Positions 1 through 9,112 are shown, numbered from the stretch's first letter. The stretch is DNA of 64,000 bases from Zoogloeaceae bacterium (GCA_024235675.1 JACKLZ010000002.1:429501-493500); one strand, 5' to 3'. A program made the numbers and translations. The notes: generated by a model from the letters alone, not told the origin.

Positions 1-379
1 GTCCATCGCCATGGCGGCGATCTGGACCGCCCACCACCTCAAAGTCAAGGCCATCGCCGCCCTCACCCAGACCGGCTCAACCGCACTGTGGATGAGCCGC
101 CTCAACAGCGGTGTGCCGATCTACGCCCTCACCCCGGAGAAGGCCGCCCGCAACCAGATGACGCTGTATCGCGAGGTCTATCCGCTGCTCATGTCGCAGC
201 CACACCAGGACCGCGACATGCTGCTGTGGGAAGCCGAGCAGATTCTCATCGACCAGGGCGTGGTCACGCACGGCGACCTGATCGTGCTGACCGTCGGCGA
301 GCCGATCGGCAGCGCGGGCGGCACCAACACGCTGAAGATCGTTCGCGTTGGTGAGCACGCCGCCCCCGAAGGGCATTGA
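1..379 (+). CDS. pyk: Pyruvate kinase, C-terminal part (5' truncated by window edge)
   Basis: This is the C-terminal domain of pyruvate kinase, the glycolytic enzyme making pyruvate and ATP from phosphoenolpyruvate and ADP. The frame is open from base 2 with no start in sight, so the gene begins upstream. The visible piece has the family's C-terminal features: the 'ALTQTGSTA' helix start, 'PIYALTPEKAARNQMTLYRE' and the final strand with 'GEPIGSAGGTNTLKIVRVG'. It ends at a TGA at 377-379. Aldolase (fba) lies just downstream, interrupted only by bluB, which fits the glycolytic cluster usual in betaproteobacteria. The identification is firm; catalytic residues lie outside the window. Confidence 0.93.
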   Translation, partial: SIAMAAIWTAHHLKVKAIAALTQTGSTALWMSRLNSGVPIYALTPEKAARNQMTLYREVYPLLMSQPHQDRDMLLWEAEQILIDQGVVTHGDLIVLTVGEPIGSAGGTNTLKIVRVGEHAAPEGH

Positions 380-437
380 TTTAGCTTCAGCATTCACGGT
401 CGCCCGCTCTGCTAGACTGGCGGCCGTTTTCAGTTCG

Positions 438-625
438 CGCTCCGGTGTCCGTTGCGAAACGGAAGAATCGGGAATGCGGTGAAGTGGTCGGGACTTTCTA
501 CGGTCACCAAGTCCGCAACGTGCCCAACGCTGTGAGGGGGATGTCTGCCGCAACATGCCACTGCCCAACCGGGCGGGAAGGCGCGGCAGACGCTGAACCC
601 GAGTCAGAAGACCGGCCGGAGTGCG
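438..625 (+). ncRNA. Cobalamin (adenosylcobalamin-type) riboswitch
   Basis: A leader between pyk and bluB has the order of conserved blocks of a cobalamin riboswitch. An opening stem strand lies at 'CTCCGGTGTCCG', followed by 'GGGAATGCGGTGAA', a 'GTCCGCAACGTGCCC' core, a 'GTGAGGGGGATGT' segment, 'GCCACTGCCC', and a B12 box 'AGTCAGAAGACCGGC' at 602-616. The last strand, 'ACCGGCCGG', can close the first stem. It lies about 60 nt upstream of the bluB ATG, so it most likely represses bluB when cobalamin is plentiful. Exact ends are approximate. Confidence 0.93.
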
Positions 626-682
626 TTTTCATCGGCAGCAAGGCCCGGCTGTCGTGCACTACGCTTGAATCAAGGGGACTCC

Positions 683-1435
683 ATGCAAGCGACCCAAGGT
701 CATCAGACCGTTCATCAATTCAGCGACGCCGATCGCGCCGTCATCTACCGAAACATCCTCGCCCGCCGCGATGTGCGCGGCCAGTTCCTGCCCGACCCGG
801 TGCCGGACGACATGCTGGCGCGCATTCTCACCGCCGCGCATTTCGCGCCCTCGGTCGGCTTCATGCAGCCGTGGAGCTTTGTGCTGGTGCGCGACACGGC
901 AGTCAAGCAGCGCGTGCACGACGCCTTCACCCAGGCCAATGCCGAGGCCGCCGACATGTTCGAAGGTGAGCAACGCGAGACCTACAAAACCCTGCGCCTC
1001 GAAGGCATCGTCGAAGCGCCGATCAACCTGTGCATCACCTGCGACCGCGACCGCGCCGGCCCGGTGGTGATCGGCCGCACGCACATCAAGGCAATGGACA
1101 TCTACAGCTCGGTCTGCGCGGTGCAGAACCTGTGGCTGGCCGCACGCGCCGAAGGCCTCGGCGTGGGCTGGGTGAGCATTTTCCGTCAGTCCGCAATCCG
1201 CGAGATCCTGCAACTGCCCGAGCGCATCATCCCGGTCGCCTACCTGTGCATCGGCAAGGTCAGCCACTTTTTCGACAAACCCGAGCTCGAAGCGGCCGGC
1301 TGGCGTCCGCGCCTGCCGCTCGAAGAGCTGCTGCACTTCGACACCTGGGGCGGCACCGACGACCATGCCGATGGTCTGAACGCTGAAATCCGTGCCTGCC
1401 AGACCAAAGCCTCGCAAGGCATTCCGCCCGTGTGA
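683..1435 (+). CDS. bluB: 5,6-dimethylbenzimidazole synthase BluB
   Basis: BluB is a flavin-destroying nitroreductase-fold enzyme that fragments FMN to make 5,6-dimethylbenzimidazole, the lower ligand of vitamin B12. The 250-residue protein shows the family pattern: the 'RRDVRGQFLPDPVPDD' opening, 'AAHFAPSVGFMQPWSFV', 'CDRDRAGPVVIGRTHIKAMD' and 'YSSVCAVQNLWLAARAEGLGVGWVS'. I chose the ATG at 683 because 'AAGGGGA' sits 6-11 nt upstream; a TTG at 665 would add six residues. The cobalamin riboswitch directly upstream supports a B12 role and indicates feedback control. Its position splits the usual pyk-fba neighbourhood, and no other B12 genes are in the window. Confidence 0.95.
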   Translation: MQATQGHQTVHQFSDADRAVIYRNILARRDVRGQFLPDPVPDDMLARILTAAHFAPSVGFMQPWSFVLVRDTAVKQRVHDAFTQANAEAADMFEGEQRETYKTLRLEGIVEAPINLCITCDRDRAGPVVIGRTHIKAMDIYSSVCAVQNLWLAARAEGLGVGWVSIFRQSAIREILQLPERIIPVAYLCIGKVSHFFDKPELEAAGWRPRLPLEELLHFDTWGGTDDHADGLNAEIRACQTKASQGIPPV

Positions 1436-1467
1436 CGCCTGACGCACCGCAACAGCGGTACTCACGG

Positions 1468-1473
1468 TAAAAT
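1468..1473 (+). promoter_or_regulatory. Possible -10 box of fba
   Basis: 'TAAAAT' lies 60 nt upstream of the fba ATG in the gap after bluB. No convincing -35 box is visible, so this is a weak prediction. Confidence 0.35.
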
Positions 1474-1533
1474 AGTTGCGTTTTGCCGGCGCCCGGTGCG
1501 CCGGCACGCTTCGACCCCATTCAGGAGACACCC

Positions 1534-2598
1534 ATGCCGCTCGTATCCATGCGACAGCTTCTCGACCACGCTGCAGAGCACAGCTACGGTCTGCCCGCGT
1601 TCAACGTCAACAACCTGGAACAGGTGCAGGCGATCATGGAAGCGGCCGCCGAGCTCGACAGCCCGGTGATCATGCAAGCCTCGGCCGGCGCCCGCAAATA
1701 TGCCGGCGAAGCCTTCCTGCGCCACCTGATCGACGCCGCCGTCGAAGCCTATCCGCACATCCCCGTCGTCATGCACCAGGATCACGGCCAGTCGCCCGCC
1801 GTCTGCCTGGGGGCCATCCGCTCCGGCTTCTCGTCTGTGATGATGGACGGCTCGCTGCTCGAAGACGGCAAGACCCCCTCCTCTTACGACTACAACGTCG
1901 AAGTCACCCGCAAGGTCGTCGAGATGTCGCACGCCATCGGCGTCACCGTCGAAGGCGAACTGGGCTGCCTCGGCTCGCTCGAAACCGGTGAAGCCGGCGA
2001 CGAAGACGGCCACGGCGCCGAAGGCACGCTGGATCACTCCCAGCTGCTCACCGACCCCGACCAGGCCGCTGACTTCGTCAAGCGCACCGACTGCGACGCG
2101 CTGGCCATCGCCATCGGCACCAGCCACGGCGCCTACAAGTTCACCCGCAAGCCCACCGGCGACATCCTCGCCATCGACCGCATCAAGGCCATCCACACCC
2201 GCCTGCCCAACACCCACCTGGTGATGCACGGATCGAGCTCGGTGCCGCAGGAGTTACTGGCCATCATCCGCGAGTTCGGCGGCGACATGAAGGAAACCTA
2301 CGGCGTGCCGGTCGAGGAGATCGTCGAAGGTATCAAATACGGCGTGCGCAAAATCAACATCGACACCGACATCCGTCTGGCCATGACCGGCGCGATCCGC
2401 AAGTTCATGTTCGAAAACCCGTCCAAGTTCGACCCGCGCGAATACCTCAAGCCCGCCCGCGAAGCCGCCAAGCTGGTGGTCAAAGCCCGCTTCGAGGCCT
2501 TCGGCTGCGCCGGCCAGGCCAGCAAAATCAAGCCGATCTCGCTCGACAAGGTCGCCGCCCGCTACCTGTCCGGCGAGCTCACCCAGGTCGTGCGCTGA
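1534..2598 (+). CDS. fba: Class II fructose-1,6-bisphosphate aldolase
   Basis: This zinc-dependent enzyme interconverts fructose-1,6-bisphosphate with dihydroxyacetone phosphate and glyceraldehyde-3-phosphate in glycolysis and gluconeogenesis. The protein (354 aa) begins '[19 protein letters not shown]' and carries the class II signatures: 'VVMHQDHG' (metal His and Asp), '[10 protein letters not shown]', '[14 protein letters not shown]', 'HGAYKF', 'LVMHGSSS' and 'INIDTDIR'. The start at 1534 is set by 'CAGGAGA' 6-12 nt upstream; the frame extends further 5' but without family similarity. Length matches the Calvin-cycle-type (CbbA) subgroup common in betaproteobacteria. Confidence 0.96.
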   Translation: MPLVSMRQLLDHAAEHSYGLPAFNVNNLEQVQAIMEAAAELDSPVIMQASAGARKYAGEAFLRHLIDAAVEAYPHIPVVMHQDHGQSPAVCLGAIRSGFSSVMMDGSLLEDGKTPSSYDYNVEVTRKVVEMSHAIGVTVEGELGCLGSLETGEAGDEDGHGAEGTLDHSQLLTDPDQAADFVKRTDCDALAIAIGTSHGAYKFTRKPTGDILAIDRIKAIHTRLPNTHLVMHGSSSVPQELLAIIREFGGDMKETYGVPVEEIVEGIKYGVRKINIDTDIRLAMTGAIRKFMFENPSKFDPREYLKPAREAAKLVVKARFEAFGCAGQASKIKPISLDKVAARYLSGELTQVVR

Positions 2599-2621
2599 GC
2601 ACCGCGCACTCGGCACGATCG

Positions 2622-2641
2622 ACGGCACCTGCGGGTGCCGT
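2622..2641 (+). terminator. GC-rich hairpin after fba
   Basis: A perfect 8-bp stem (ACGGCACC/GGTGCCGT) with a TGCG loop starts 23 nt after the fba stop. It lacks a T-run, so termination efficiency is uncertain. Confidence 0.4.
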
Positions 2642-2659
2642 CGTCACATCCGGCCCGGC

Positions 2660-3088
2660 ATGACCATCCCGACCGCCTGCTTCACCTACGGCTCCTTGAT
2701 GTACGCAGACATTTTCCGCGCCGTCACCGGCCAGCCCTGCCTGTCCGAACCCGCACAGCTCGACGGCTACCGCCGCCACCCGGTGCGCGGTGAAGACTAC
2801 CCCGGCATCCGCCCCGCCGCCGGCGCACGCGTCTCCGGCGTGCTCTATCGCAACATCACCCCGGAAACATTGGCGCGACTCGACGCCTTCGAGGGCGGGC
2901 AGTACCAGCGCAAGATCGTCGACGTCCGCCCAAACGAGGGCGCAGCGGTCTGCGCCTGGGTCTACGTCTTTCACCCCGCCCACCTCCACCGCCTGGACGA
3001 TGGCGACTGGGACGCCGAGCATTTCCTGCAGCACGGCAAGGCCCGCTTCATGCGCCGCCATTTTCCGACCGACCGGTCAGACGTGTAA
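2660..3088 (+). CDS. Gamma-glutamylcyclotransferase-like (AIG2/GGCT fold) protein
   Basis: The small protein (142 aa) has the GGCT-fold hallmark 'YGSLMYADIF' near residue 10 (the substrate-binding YGSL loop) and 'LARLDAFEGGQYQR' around residues 73-86, whose Glu matches the proposed general base. Members cleave gamma-glutamyl or epsilon-lysyl amides with cyclisation to 5-oxoproline, but bacterial single-domain AIG2-like proteins mostly have unknown substrates. It begins with ATG 61 nt after fba and ends 93 nt before the DUF3422 gene, so it may share their transcription. Family assignment is good; the specific substrate cannot be told. Confidence 0.82.
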   Translation: MTIPTACFTYGSLMYADIFRAVTGQPCLSEPAQLDGYRRHPVRGEDYPGIRPAAGARVSGVLYRNITPETLARLDAFEGGQYQRKIVDVRPNEGAAVCAWVYVFHPAHLHRLDDGDWDAEHFLQHGKARFMRRHFPTDRSDV

Positions 3089-3181
3089 CCCGCACCGTCA
3101 CCGCCCTACCCGGACGTGAATCAGGCTGCTAAAGTAGGCCGCTTCCGGCGCTACGCCGCTCGCATTCCGGTGCCTACGCCC

Positions 3182-4474
3182 ATGACCCTGTTTGAAGAAC
3201 ACCCCCTCCGACAGAGCCTCAACGACGAGGTCCACTCCCGCCCGCCGATTCCGCTGCGGGGCCCGACCCGCATCAGCTACCTGGCCTTCGTACACGACAG
3301 CGGCAGCAGCGATCAGGAACACCATCACCTCCAGCAGCTCGCCCGCCAGCTGCAAATTTCGCTACCCGAAACGGCCAAGGGCCACCTCCTGCTCGACGCC
3401 GGCGACTTCCGTCTCAAATGGGAGCGCCACAACGAATTTTCCAGCTACACCTTCCTGCGCGACGTCGACGACGCCGAACCCGAAGACAGCACCGCGCTGC
3501 TCGCCGTCCCCGCCGCATGGCGCAAGGCCATACCGGGCAAACTGATGGTCGCCTCCAACGTGGTCGTCCTCTCGGCGGGTCAGCACCCCGCCGAAGCGCG
3601 CGCCGCGCAACTGGCCGACCCCGACCGCTCGATCATCGTCTCGCGCTTTGCCGACGGCGCCGGCTGGGTGTTCACCGACTTTCAGATCCACGATGGTTTT
3701 TCACGCTTTACGATCATCGACGACGGGCTCGACCGCCGCCAGGCCGGCCGTAACGTGCAACGCATTCTCGAGATCGAAACCTACCGGATGATGGCCTTGA
3801 TGGCCTTTCCGGTCGCCAAGGCCATCAGCAAGACACTCAAAGCCGCCGAAGACGAACTGGCCGACCTGATGGACGCCATGGCGCAAACGGACACCGTTCC
3901 CGACGAGCGCGACATCCTCACCCGCCTCACCCGCCTGGCCACCGAAGTCGAGCACGCCGTGGCGCGCACCACCTACCGCTTCGGCGCGGCCGCAGCCTAC
4001 TACCGGCTCGTCCAGCAACGCACCGCCGAACTACGCGAGACACGCCACGCCGGCTACCCCAACATCACCGACTTCATCGAACGCCGCCTCGCGCCGGCCA
4101 TCAACACCTGCGCCGCCATCGCCCGTCGGCAAGAAGAACTCTCGGCCCGCATCGCCCGCAGCAGCCAGCTGCTGCGCACCCGCGTCGACATCGCCCTGCA
4201 GCAGCAAAACCAGGAACTGCTCGGCCAGATGAACCGCCGTGCCAAGCTCCAGCTACGCCTGCAAGAAACCGTCGAAGGCCTGTCGGTGGTCGCCATCACC
4301 TACTACGCCTCGCAACTGATCAACTACGTCGCCAAAGGCGTCAAGCACCATATCGAACCGCTGACACCAGAAATCCTGACGGCCATCGCCATCCCAGTCA
4401 TTGCCCTGGCGGTGGCGCTGGGCATGCGAAGAATGCGCAAAGCCTTGGCAGCCGAAGAAGGTGATCACTCATGA
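3182..4474 (+). CDS. DUF3422 family membrane-anchored protein
   Basis: The 430-residue protein matches the DUF3422 family I know from proteobacteria: 'LFEEHPLRQSLNDEVHSRPP' at the start and a soluble domain with 'FQIHDGFSRFTIIDDGL', 'RQAGRNVQRILEIETYRMMA' and a long helical stretch. Two C-terminal hydrophobic segments ('LSVVAITYYASQLINYVAKG' and 'LTAIAIPVIALAVALGM') probably form a hairpin anchor. I chose the ATG at 3182, where family similarity begins; a GTG at 3116 would add 22 unlike residues. No function is established for the family. It is convergent with the small lipoprotein gene. Confidence 0.85.
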   Translation: MTLFEEHPLRQSLNDEVHSRPPIPLRGPTRISYLAFVHDSGSSDQEHHHLQQLARQLQISLPETAKGHLLLDAGDFRLKWERHNEFSSYTFLRDVDDAEPEDSTALLAVPAAWRKAIPGKLMVASNVVVLSAGQHPAEARAAQLADPDRSIIVSRFADGAGWVFTDFQIHDGFSRFTIIDDGLDRRQAGRNVQRILEIETYRMMALMAFPVAKAISKTLKAAEDELADLMDAMAQTDTVPDERDILTRLTRLATEVEHAVARTTYRFGAAAAYYRLVQQRTAELRETRHAGYPNITDFIERRLAPAINTCAAIARRQEELSARIARSSQLLRTRVDIALQQQNQELLGQMNRRAKLQLRLQETVEGLSVVAITYYASQLINYVAKGVKHHIEPLTPEILTAIAIPVIALAVALGMRRMRKALAAEEGDHS

Positions 4475-4509
4475 TCGTGTGAGCACTGTTCGCGCGTGAG
4501 CGCGAGCGA

Positions 4510-4543
4510 CCGCGCCATCGAAAAACACCTTGCGATGGCGCGG
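4510..4543. terminator. Hairpin between convergent genes
   Basis: An 11-bp perfect stem (CCGCGCCATCG / CGATGGCGCGG) with a 12-nt loop lies between the convergent DUF3422 and lipoprotein genes. It could stop transcription from both sides, although no T-run follows the stem on either strand. Confidence 0.45.
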
Positions 4544-4548
4544 CCATA

Positions 4549-4764
4549 CTACTTGCCCACCTGATCCCCGACGACGCCACCGACCGCCGCGCCACCAATG
4601 GTGCCAAGCACCCCACCGTCGGTCACGACGGCACCGGCCACCGCACCCACACCGGCACCAATCGCCGCGCTACGTTCACGGGCGGACAGGTTGTCCCATG
4701 TACTGCATGCGCTCGCACCCAGCAAGACGACCCCGGCCAACACACCAAGCATCTGCTTTTTCAT
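4549..4764 (-). CDS. Small glycine-zipper lipoprotein (OsmB-like)
   Basis: A 71-residue protein starts 'MKKQMLGVLAGVVLLGASAC', a short lipoprotein signal with Cys at about residue 20. It continues with a glycine-zipper region ('AIGAGVGAVAGAVV', 'GTIGGAAVGGVVGDQVGK'). This is the plan of OsmB and related 2TM-glycine-zipper lipoproteins of the outer membrane, linked in some species to osmotic stress. The lipobox lacks the usual Leu at -3 (it is A-S-A-C), so lipidation is probable but not certain. The start is set by 'GAGGTCGT' directly upstream on the minus strand; longer in-frame starts add unrelated sequence. Confidence 0.8.
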   Translation of the reverse strand: MKKQMLGVLAGVVLLGASACSTWDNLSARERSAAIGAGVGAVAGAVVTDGGVLGTIGGAAVGGVVGDQVGK

Positions 4765-4992
4765 ACGACCTCCTCGGACGAACGGACATGTCGTCATTCG
4801 TCTCCGGTAGACCGCGATATCGCACGAGATTGCATCACAGATGTATCCGCGCATGTCGCCACCGCCCCACGTCGGCGCAGACACCCCAACAAACCCGCCC
4901 ATGTCACGCCATCGGAGGAGACAATGCCGTTACATCCAATTACCGTCGATCGACCGCGCACCGCCGAGTCCACGACTGCCCCCCAGCCCCGC

Positions 4993-4998
4993 TATAAT
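4993..4998 (+). promoter_or_regulatory. -10 box of purC
   Basis: A consensus 'TATAAT' lies 30 nt upstream of the purC ATG. The -35 region is poor, so only the -10 is supported. Confidence 0.55.
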
Positions 4999-5027
4999 CC
5001 CGCTTTGACCCGTTCTGGCCGACTTCC

Positions 5028-5963
5028 ATGACCACGCCCCTGTTCCAGTCCAGCATCACCTCCCTGCCCCTGCTCGCCCGCGGCAAAGTGCGCGACATCT
5101 ACGCCGTCGATAACGAAAAGCTGCTCATCGTCACCTCCGACCGCCTGTCCGCCTTCGACGTCATCCTGCCGGACCCGATTCCGCGCAAGGGCGAAGTGCT
5201 CACCGCGCTGGCCAGTTTCTGGTTTGACCGGCTCGCCCACGTGGTGCCCAACCAGCTCACCGGTATCGCGCCGGAATCTGTTGTCGCGCCGAACGAGCGC
5301 GATCAGGTCGTCGGCCGCGCGCTGGTGGTCAAGCGCCTCACCCCGCTGCCGATCGAAGCGGTGGTGCGTGGCTATGTGATTGGCTCGGGCTGGAAGGACT
5401 ATCAGCAAACCGGCGCCATCTGCGGCATCACGCTGCCGGCCGGGCTCAAGCAGGCGGCCAAGCTGCCCTCACCGATTTTCACCCCGGCCTCCAAGGCCGA
5501 AGCGGGCGATCACGACGAGAACATCTCCTTTGCCGAGGCGCAGACCCGCACCGCCGCCGCGCTCAGCAGCCTGCTCGCCGGCACCGGCAAGAACGGCGCA
5601 CAACTGGTTGAAGAGGCGCGTAAAGCTGCCGTCCAGCTCTACACCGAGGCGGCCAACTACGCGGCCGGTCGCGGCATCATCATTGCCGACACCAAGTTTG
5701 AGTTCGGTGTCGACGCCGCCGGTACGCTACACCTCATCGACGAAGCGCTCACGCCCGACTCCTCCCGTTTCTGGCCGGCCGATCAGTACTGCGAGGGCAT
5801 CAGCCCGCCGTCCTACGACAAGCAATATGTGCGCGACTACCTCGAGACGCTCGACTGGAACAAAACCGCTCCTGGCCCGCGTCTGCCCACCGATGTCGCC
5901 GCGCGCACCGGCGCCAAGTATGTCGAAGCCTACGAGCGCCTGACCGGACGCCAACTGGGCTGA
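5028..5963 (+). CDS. purC: Phosphoribosylaminoimidazole-succinocarboxamide synthase
   Basis: PurC (SAICAR synthetase) joins CAIR and aspartate using ATP in de novo purine synthesis. The 311-aa protein shows the family's blocks: '[14 protein letters not shown]' (ATP-binding glycine-rich strand), '[15 protein letters not shown]', '[18 protein letters not shown]', '[20 protein letters not shown]' and '[11 protein letters not shown]', ending with '[12 protein letters not shown]'. The length matches the longer PurC form common in betaproteobacteria. It is preceded by a consensus -10. purH and purD sit 22 kb downstream in the same window. Confidence 0.97.
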   Translation: MTTPLFQSSITSLPLLARGKVRDIYAVDNEKLLIVTSDRLSAFDVILPDPIPRKGEVLTALASFWFDRLAHVVPNQLTGIAPESVVAPNERDQVVGRALVVKRLTPLPIEAVVRGYVIGSGWKDYQQTGAICGITLPAGLKQAAKLPSPIFTPASKAEAGDHDENISFAEAQTRTAAALSSLLAGTGKNGAQLVEEARKAAVQLYTEAANYAAGRGIIIADTKFEFGVDAAGTLHLIDEALTPDSSRFWPADQYCEGISPPSYDKQYVRDYLETLDWNKTAPGPRLPTDVAARTGAKYVEAYERLTGRQLG

Positions 5964-6058
5964 GCCCGCCCTGCGGCGCCGATGCCGCAGTGCAGCTTTC
6001 CTTCGCCGTGAATGCGTTCTAGATTGATGGGACGGCCCATTCGATCTGGAGCGCATCC

Positions 6059-6832
6059 ATGGATAGACATGCCGACTTTCTGTCGCAGCATTTCGATCTC
6101 CCCCGCATCCGCGAAGTCCCCCCGCAACGCCCGCTCGACTGGCTGCAACGCGGCTGGTCCGACATGCGCGAGAACCTCAGCGCCAGCCTCGCCTACGGCA
6201 TTTTCTTTGCGGTGGTCGGCTATTTGCTGCTGATGTTCGCCGCGCCGCGCCCCTATTTGTTCTCAACGGCCATTTCCGGCTTCCTGCTGATCGGCCCGCT
6301 CGCCGCCGCCGGGCTGTATGAGATTTCGCGCCGCCATGAAAACGGCGAACGTACCAGCCTCATGGCCTCACTGAGCGGCCTGCGAGCGCGCGCCGATGTA
6401 CTCTTCCATTTCGGCATTTTGCTCGCGCTGATGCTGATCGTCTGGGAGCGGGTGTCTGCCGTGGTGTTCGCGCTGTTCTATGCCGACAACGTGCCCGACC
6501 TGAGCAACTTCTTCCAGTCCATCTTCTTCTCCGGGGAATACACCACGCTGGTCATCGCCTACCTCGCCGTGGGTGCCATCCTCGCCACGGTGGTGTTCAG
6601 TGCGACGGTGATCGCCATCCCCATGATGATCGGCCGCGACACCGACATGATGACGGCCATGGCCACCAGCATCCGCGCGGTCGCCATCAATCCGCTGCCC
6701 ATGCTGATCTGGGCCGTACTCATCGTCGTGCTGATGCTGCTCGGCTTTGCCACCCTGATGGTCGGCATGGCGATCTTGCTGCCGCTGCTTGGCCACGCCT
6801 CCTGGCACGCCTACCGCGACCTGGTCGACTGA
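6059..6832 (+). CDS. DUF2189 inner-membrane protein
   Basis: The 257-residue protein fits DUF2189: a soluble N-terminus with 'PLDWLQRGWSDMRENLSASL', then about six hydrophobic segments ('YGIFFAVVGYLLLMF', 'AISGFLLIGPLAAAGLYE', 'FGILLALMLIVWERV', 'TLVIAYLAVGAILATVVFSA', 'LPMLIWAVLIVVLMLLGF', 'MVGMAILLPLLGHASWHAY'). The final 'GHASWHAYRDLV' motif is typical. Members often lie near cytochrome oxidase genes in proteobacteria, but none is here. Function is unknown. A strong terminator-like hairpin follows. Confidence 0.85.
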   Translation: MDRHADFLSQHFDLPRIREVPPQRPLDWLQRGWSDMRENLSASLAYGIFFAVVGYLLLMFAAPRPYLFSTAISGFLLIGPLAAAGLYEISRRHENGERTSLMASLSGLRARADVLFHFGILLALMLIVWERVSAVVFALFYADNVPDLSNFFQSIFFSGEYTTLVIAYLAVGAILATVVFSATVIAIPMMIGRDTDMMTAMATSIRAVAINPLPMLIWAVLIVVLMLLGFATLMVGMAILLPLLGHASWHAYRDLVD

Positions 6833-6864
6833 TCGCTTACCCCAGCGGGCCCACCCGGCCCGCC

Positions 6865-6888
6865 ACCCCCGGCCATCGCGCCGGGGGT
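6865..6888 (+). terminator. Rho-independent terminator after DUF2189 gene
   Basis: A 9-bp perfect GC-rich stem (ACCCCCGGC/GCCGGGGGT) with a 6-nt loop is followed by 'TCTTGATTT'. It lies 33 nt after the DUF2189 stop codon. Confidence 0.6.
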
Positions 6889-6966
6889 TCTTGATTTCCC
6901 GCCTTCCGCCCCGACCTGAACCCTGACCGGCAACGCGCTCGCCGCGCAGCCGGGCCGGAGTTTGCC

Positions 6967-6972
6967 TACAAT
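6967..6972 (+). promoter_or_regulatory. -10 box of prlC
   Basis: 'TACAAT' lies 27 nt upstream of the prlC ATG. A -35 box is not clear. Confidence 0.4.
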
Positions 6973-6999
6973 CGGCCCATCCTCTTCTCTGGAAACCTC

Positions 7000-9069
7000 A
7001 TGTCCGCCGTCTCCGACAACCCGCTTCTCGATTTCACTGACCTCACGCACTTCGACCGCATCACGCCTGCGCATGTGGCGCCGGCCATCGGCCACCTGCT
7101 CGACACCGCGCGCACGACCCTGGCGACACTCGAAGCGCCCGACACCCCGGCCACCTGGAACGACTTCGTCATCCCCATGACCGAAGCCACTGAGCACCTC
7201 GGCCGCGCCTGGGGCGTGGTCGGCCACATGCACAGCGTGATGGACACCCCCGACTGGCGCGCCGCCTACAACGATTTGCTGCCCGAGATCAGCGGCTTCT
7301 ACGCCGATCTGGGGCAAAACGAAGCGCTCTACGGCAAATTCCGCGCGCTGCACGACAGCGCCGAATACGCCAGCCTGTCGCCGGTGCGCCAACGCATCAT
7401 CGACCACGAACTGCGCGACTTCCGCCTCTCCGGCGCCGAACTGCCCGAGGCACAAAAACCGCGCTTCAAGGCCATCTCCGAGGAACAGTCCGCACTGACG
7501 GCCAAGTTCTCCGAGAACGTCCTCGATGCCACCAATGCCTTCGCCGAATGGGTCACCGACGAGGCCGAGCTGGCCGGCCTGCCCGAAGATGTGGTCGCCG
7601 CCGCCCGCGCCGCCGCCGAAAAAGAAAACCGCCCCGGCTGGAAGTTCAGCCTGCAGATGCCGTCCTACCTGCCGGTGATGCAACACGCCGACAGCGCCCG
7701 TCTGCGCGAGACCCTGTATCGCGCAAGTGGCACGCGCGCCTCCGAGTACGGCAAGCCTGAATGGGACAACGGCCCGATCATCGGCCGCCTCCTCGCACTC
7801 GCCGCCGAAGAAGCCAAAATGCTCGGCTACGCCAGCTACGCCGAACTGTCACTGGTGCCCAAGATGGCCGAAACGCCCGAACAGGTGCTCGACTTCCTGC
7901 GCGAACTCGGCACCAAGGCCAAGCCCTACGCCGAACGCGATCTGGCCGAGCTCAAAGCCTTTGCCGCCAAAGACCTCGGCATCGCCGAATTGCAGCCCTG
8001 GGACCTAGGCTACGCCAGCGAAAAGCTGCGCCAGGCGCGCTACGCCTTCTCCGAAAACGAGGTGCGCCAGTACTTCCCCGAACCGCGCGTGCTCGACGGC
8101 CTGTTCCGCGTCATCGAATCGCTCTACGCCGTGCAGCTCAGCCACGACACCGCCGCCGTGTGGGACCCGTCGGTCAAAGTGCTGCGCATCGAGCGCGCCG
8201 GCCAGCTCATCGGCCAGCTCTACCTCGACCTGCATGCGCGCGACACCAAACGCGGCGGCGCCTGGATGGACTCGGCCCGCAGCCGTCAGCGCACGGCCGG
8301 CCGGCTGCTCACGCCGGTCGCTTACGTGGTGTGCAATTTCTCGCCGCCGGTCGGCGACAAGCCCGCCACGCTCACCCACGACGACGTGGTCACGCTCTTC
8401 CACGAGTTCGGCCACGCCCTGCACCACCTGCTCACCGAAGTCGATGAAGTCGCGGTCTCCGGCATTCATGGGGTGGAATGGGACGCCGTCGAGCTGCCCA
8501 GCCAGTTCATGGAAAATTTCTGCTGGGAGTGGGATGTTCTCAGCGGCATGAGCGCGCATGTCTCCACCGGCGAGCCGCTGCCGCGCGAGCTCTTCGACAA
8601 GATGCTCGCCGCGCGCCACTTCCAGAGCGGCATGCAGATGGTCCGCCAGATCGAATTCAGCCTGTTTGACCTGCGCCTCTACCACGAAATCAAAGCCGAT
8701 CAGCCGGTGCCCATCGCCGCCGTGCTGGCCCTGCTTGAAGAGGTGCGCAAAGAGGTCGCCGTGCTTGTCACGCCGGCCTGGCACCGCTTCCCGCTGAGCT
8801 TCTCGCACATTTTCGCGGGCGGCTACTCGGCCGGCTATTACAGCTACAAATGGGCCGAGGTGCTGTCCGCCGATGCCTTCGCCGCGTTCGAAGAAGCCGG
8901 CGAAGGACGCGGCAGCCTGCTCGACGCCGCCACCGGTCAACGCTTCTGGCAAGAGATCCTCGCCGTCGGCGGCAGCCGCCCGGCGCTCGAGTCCTTCATC
9001 GCCTTCCGTGGTCGCGAACCGCAGGTCGATGCCTTGCTACGTCACAGCGGCATGCTCGAAGCGGCCTGA
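7000..9069 (+). CDS. prlC: Oligopeptidase A (M3 metallopeptidase)
   Basis: This cytosolic zinc oligopeptidase of family M3 degrades short peptides, including cleaved signal peptides. The 689-aa length fits E. coli PrlC/OpdA. The zinc motif HExxH appears as 'FHEFGHALHHLL' with the first His at residue 468, and the third ligand region follows as 'VEWDAVELPSQFMENFCWE'. The C-terminal signature 'FSHIFAGGYSAGYYSYKWAEVLSADAF' is complete up to its usual end. The start is an ATG preceded by 'TCTCTGGAAACC'. It is probably monocistronic or weakly linked to xthA, with a hairpin in between. Confidence 0.96.
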   Translation: MSAVSDNPLLDFTDLTHFDRITPAHVAPAIGHLLDTARTTLATLEAPDTPATWNDFVIPMTEATEHLGRAWGVVGHMHSVMDTPDWRAAYNDLLPEISGFYADLGQNEALYGKFRALHDSAEYASLSPVRQRIIDHELRDFRLSGAELPEAQKPRFKAISEEQSALTAKFSENVLDATNAFAEWVTDEAELAGLPEDVVAAARAAAEKENRPGWKFSLQMPSYLPVMQHADSARLRETLYRASGTRASEYGKPEWDNGPIIGRLLALAAEEAKMLGYASYAELSLVPKMAETPEQVLDFLRELGTKAKPYAERDLAELKAFAAKDLGIAELQPWDLGYASEKLRQARYAFSENEVRQYFPEPRVLDGLFRVIESLYAVQLSHDTAAVWDPSVKVLRIERAGQLIGQLYLDLHARDTKRGGAWMDSARSRQRTAGRLLTPVAYVVCNFSPPVGDKPATLTHDDVVTLFHEFGHALHHLLTEVDEVAVSGIHGVEWDAVELPSQFMENFCWEWDVLSGMSAHVSTGEPLPRELFDKMLAARHFQSGMQMVRQIEFSLFDLRLYHEIKADQPVPIAAVLALLEEVRKEVAVLVTPAWHRFPLSFSHIFAGGYSAGYYSYKWAEVLSADAFAAFEEAGEGRGSLLDAATGQRFWQEILAVGGSRPALESFIAFRGREPQVDALLRHSGMLEAA

Positions 9070-9082
9070 GCCGAGCGAAAAT

Positions 9083-9112
9083 CCGAAGGGGCGGCCTTCC
9101 ACACCCCTTCGG
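9083..9112 (+). terminator. Hairpin between prlC and xthA
   Basis: A 9-bp perfect stem (CCGAAGGGG/CCCCTTCGG) with a 12-nt loop lies 14 nt after the prlC stop. It has no T-run, so it may be only a partial terminator. Confidence 0.4.

Noticed and set aside
445..969. Open frame of 174 codons overlapping the pyk-bluB gap
   Set aside because: It covers the riboswitch and runs into bluB in another frame; its translation is Arg/Pro-rich with no family pattern.
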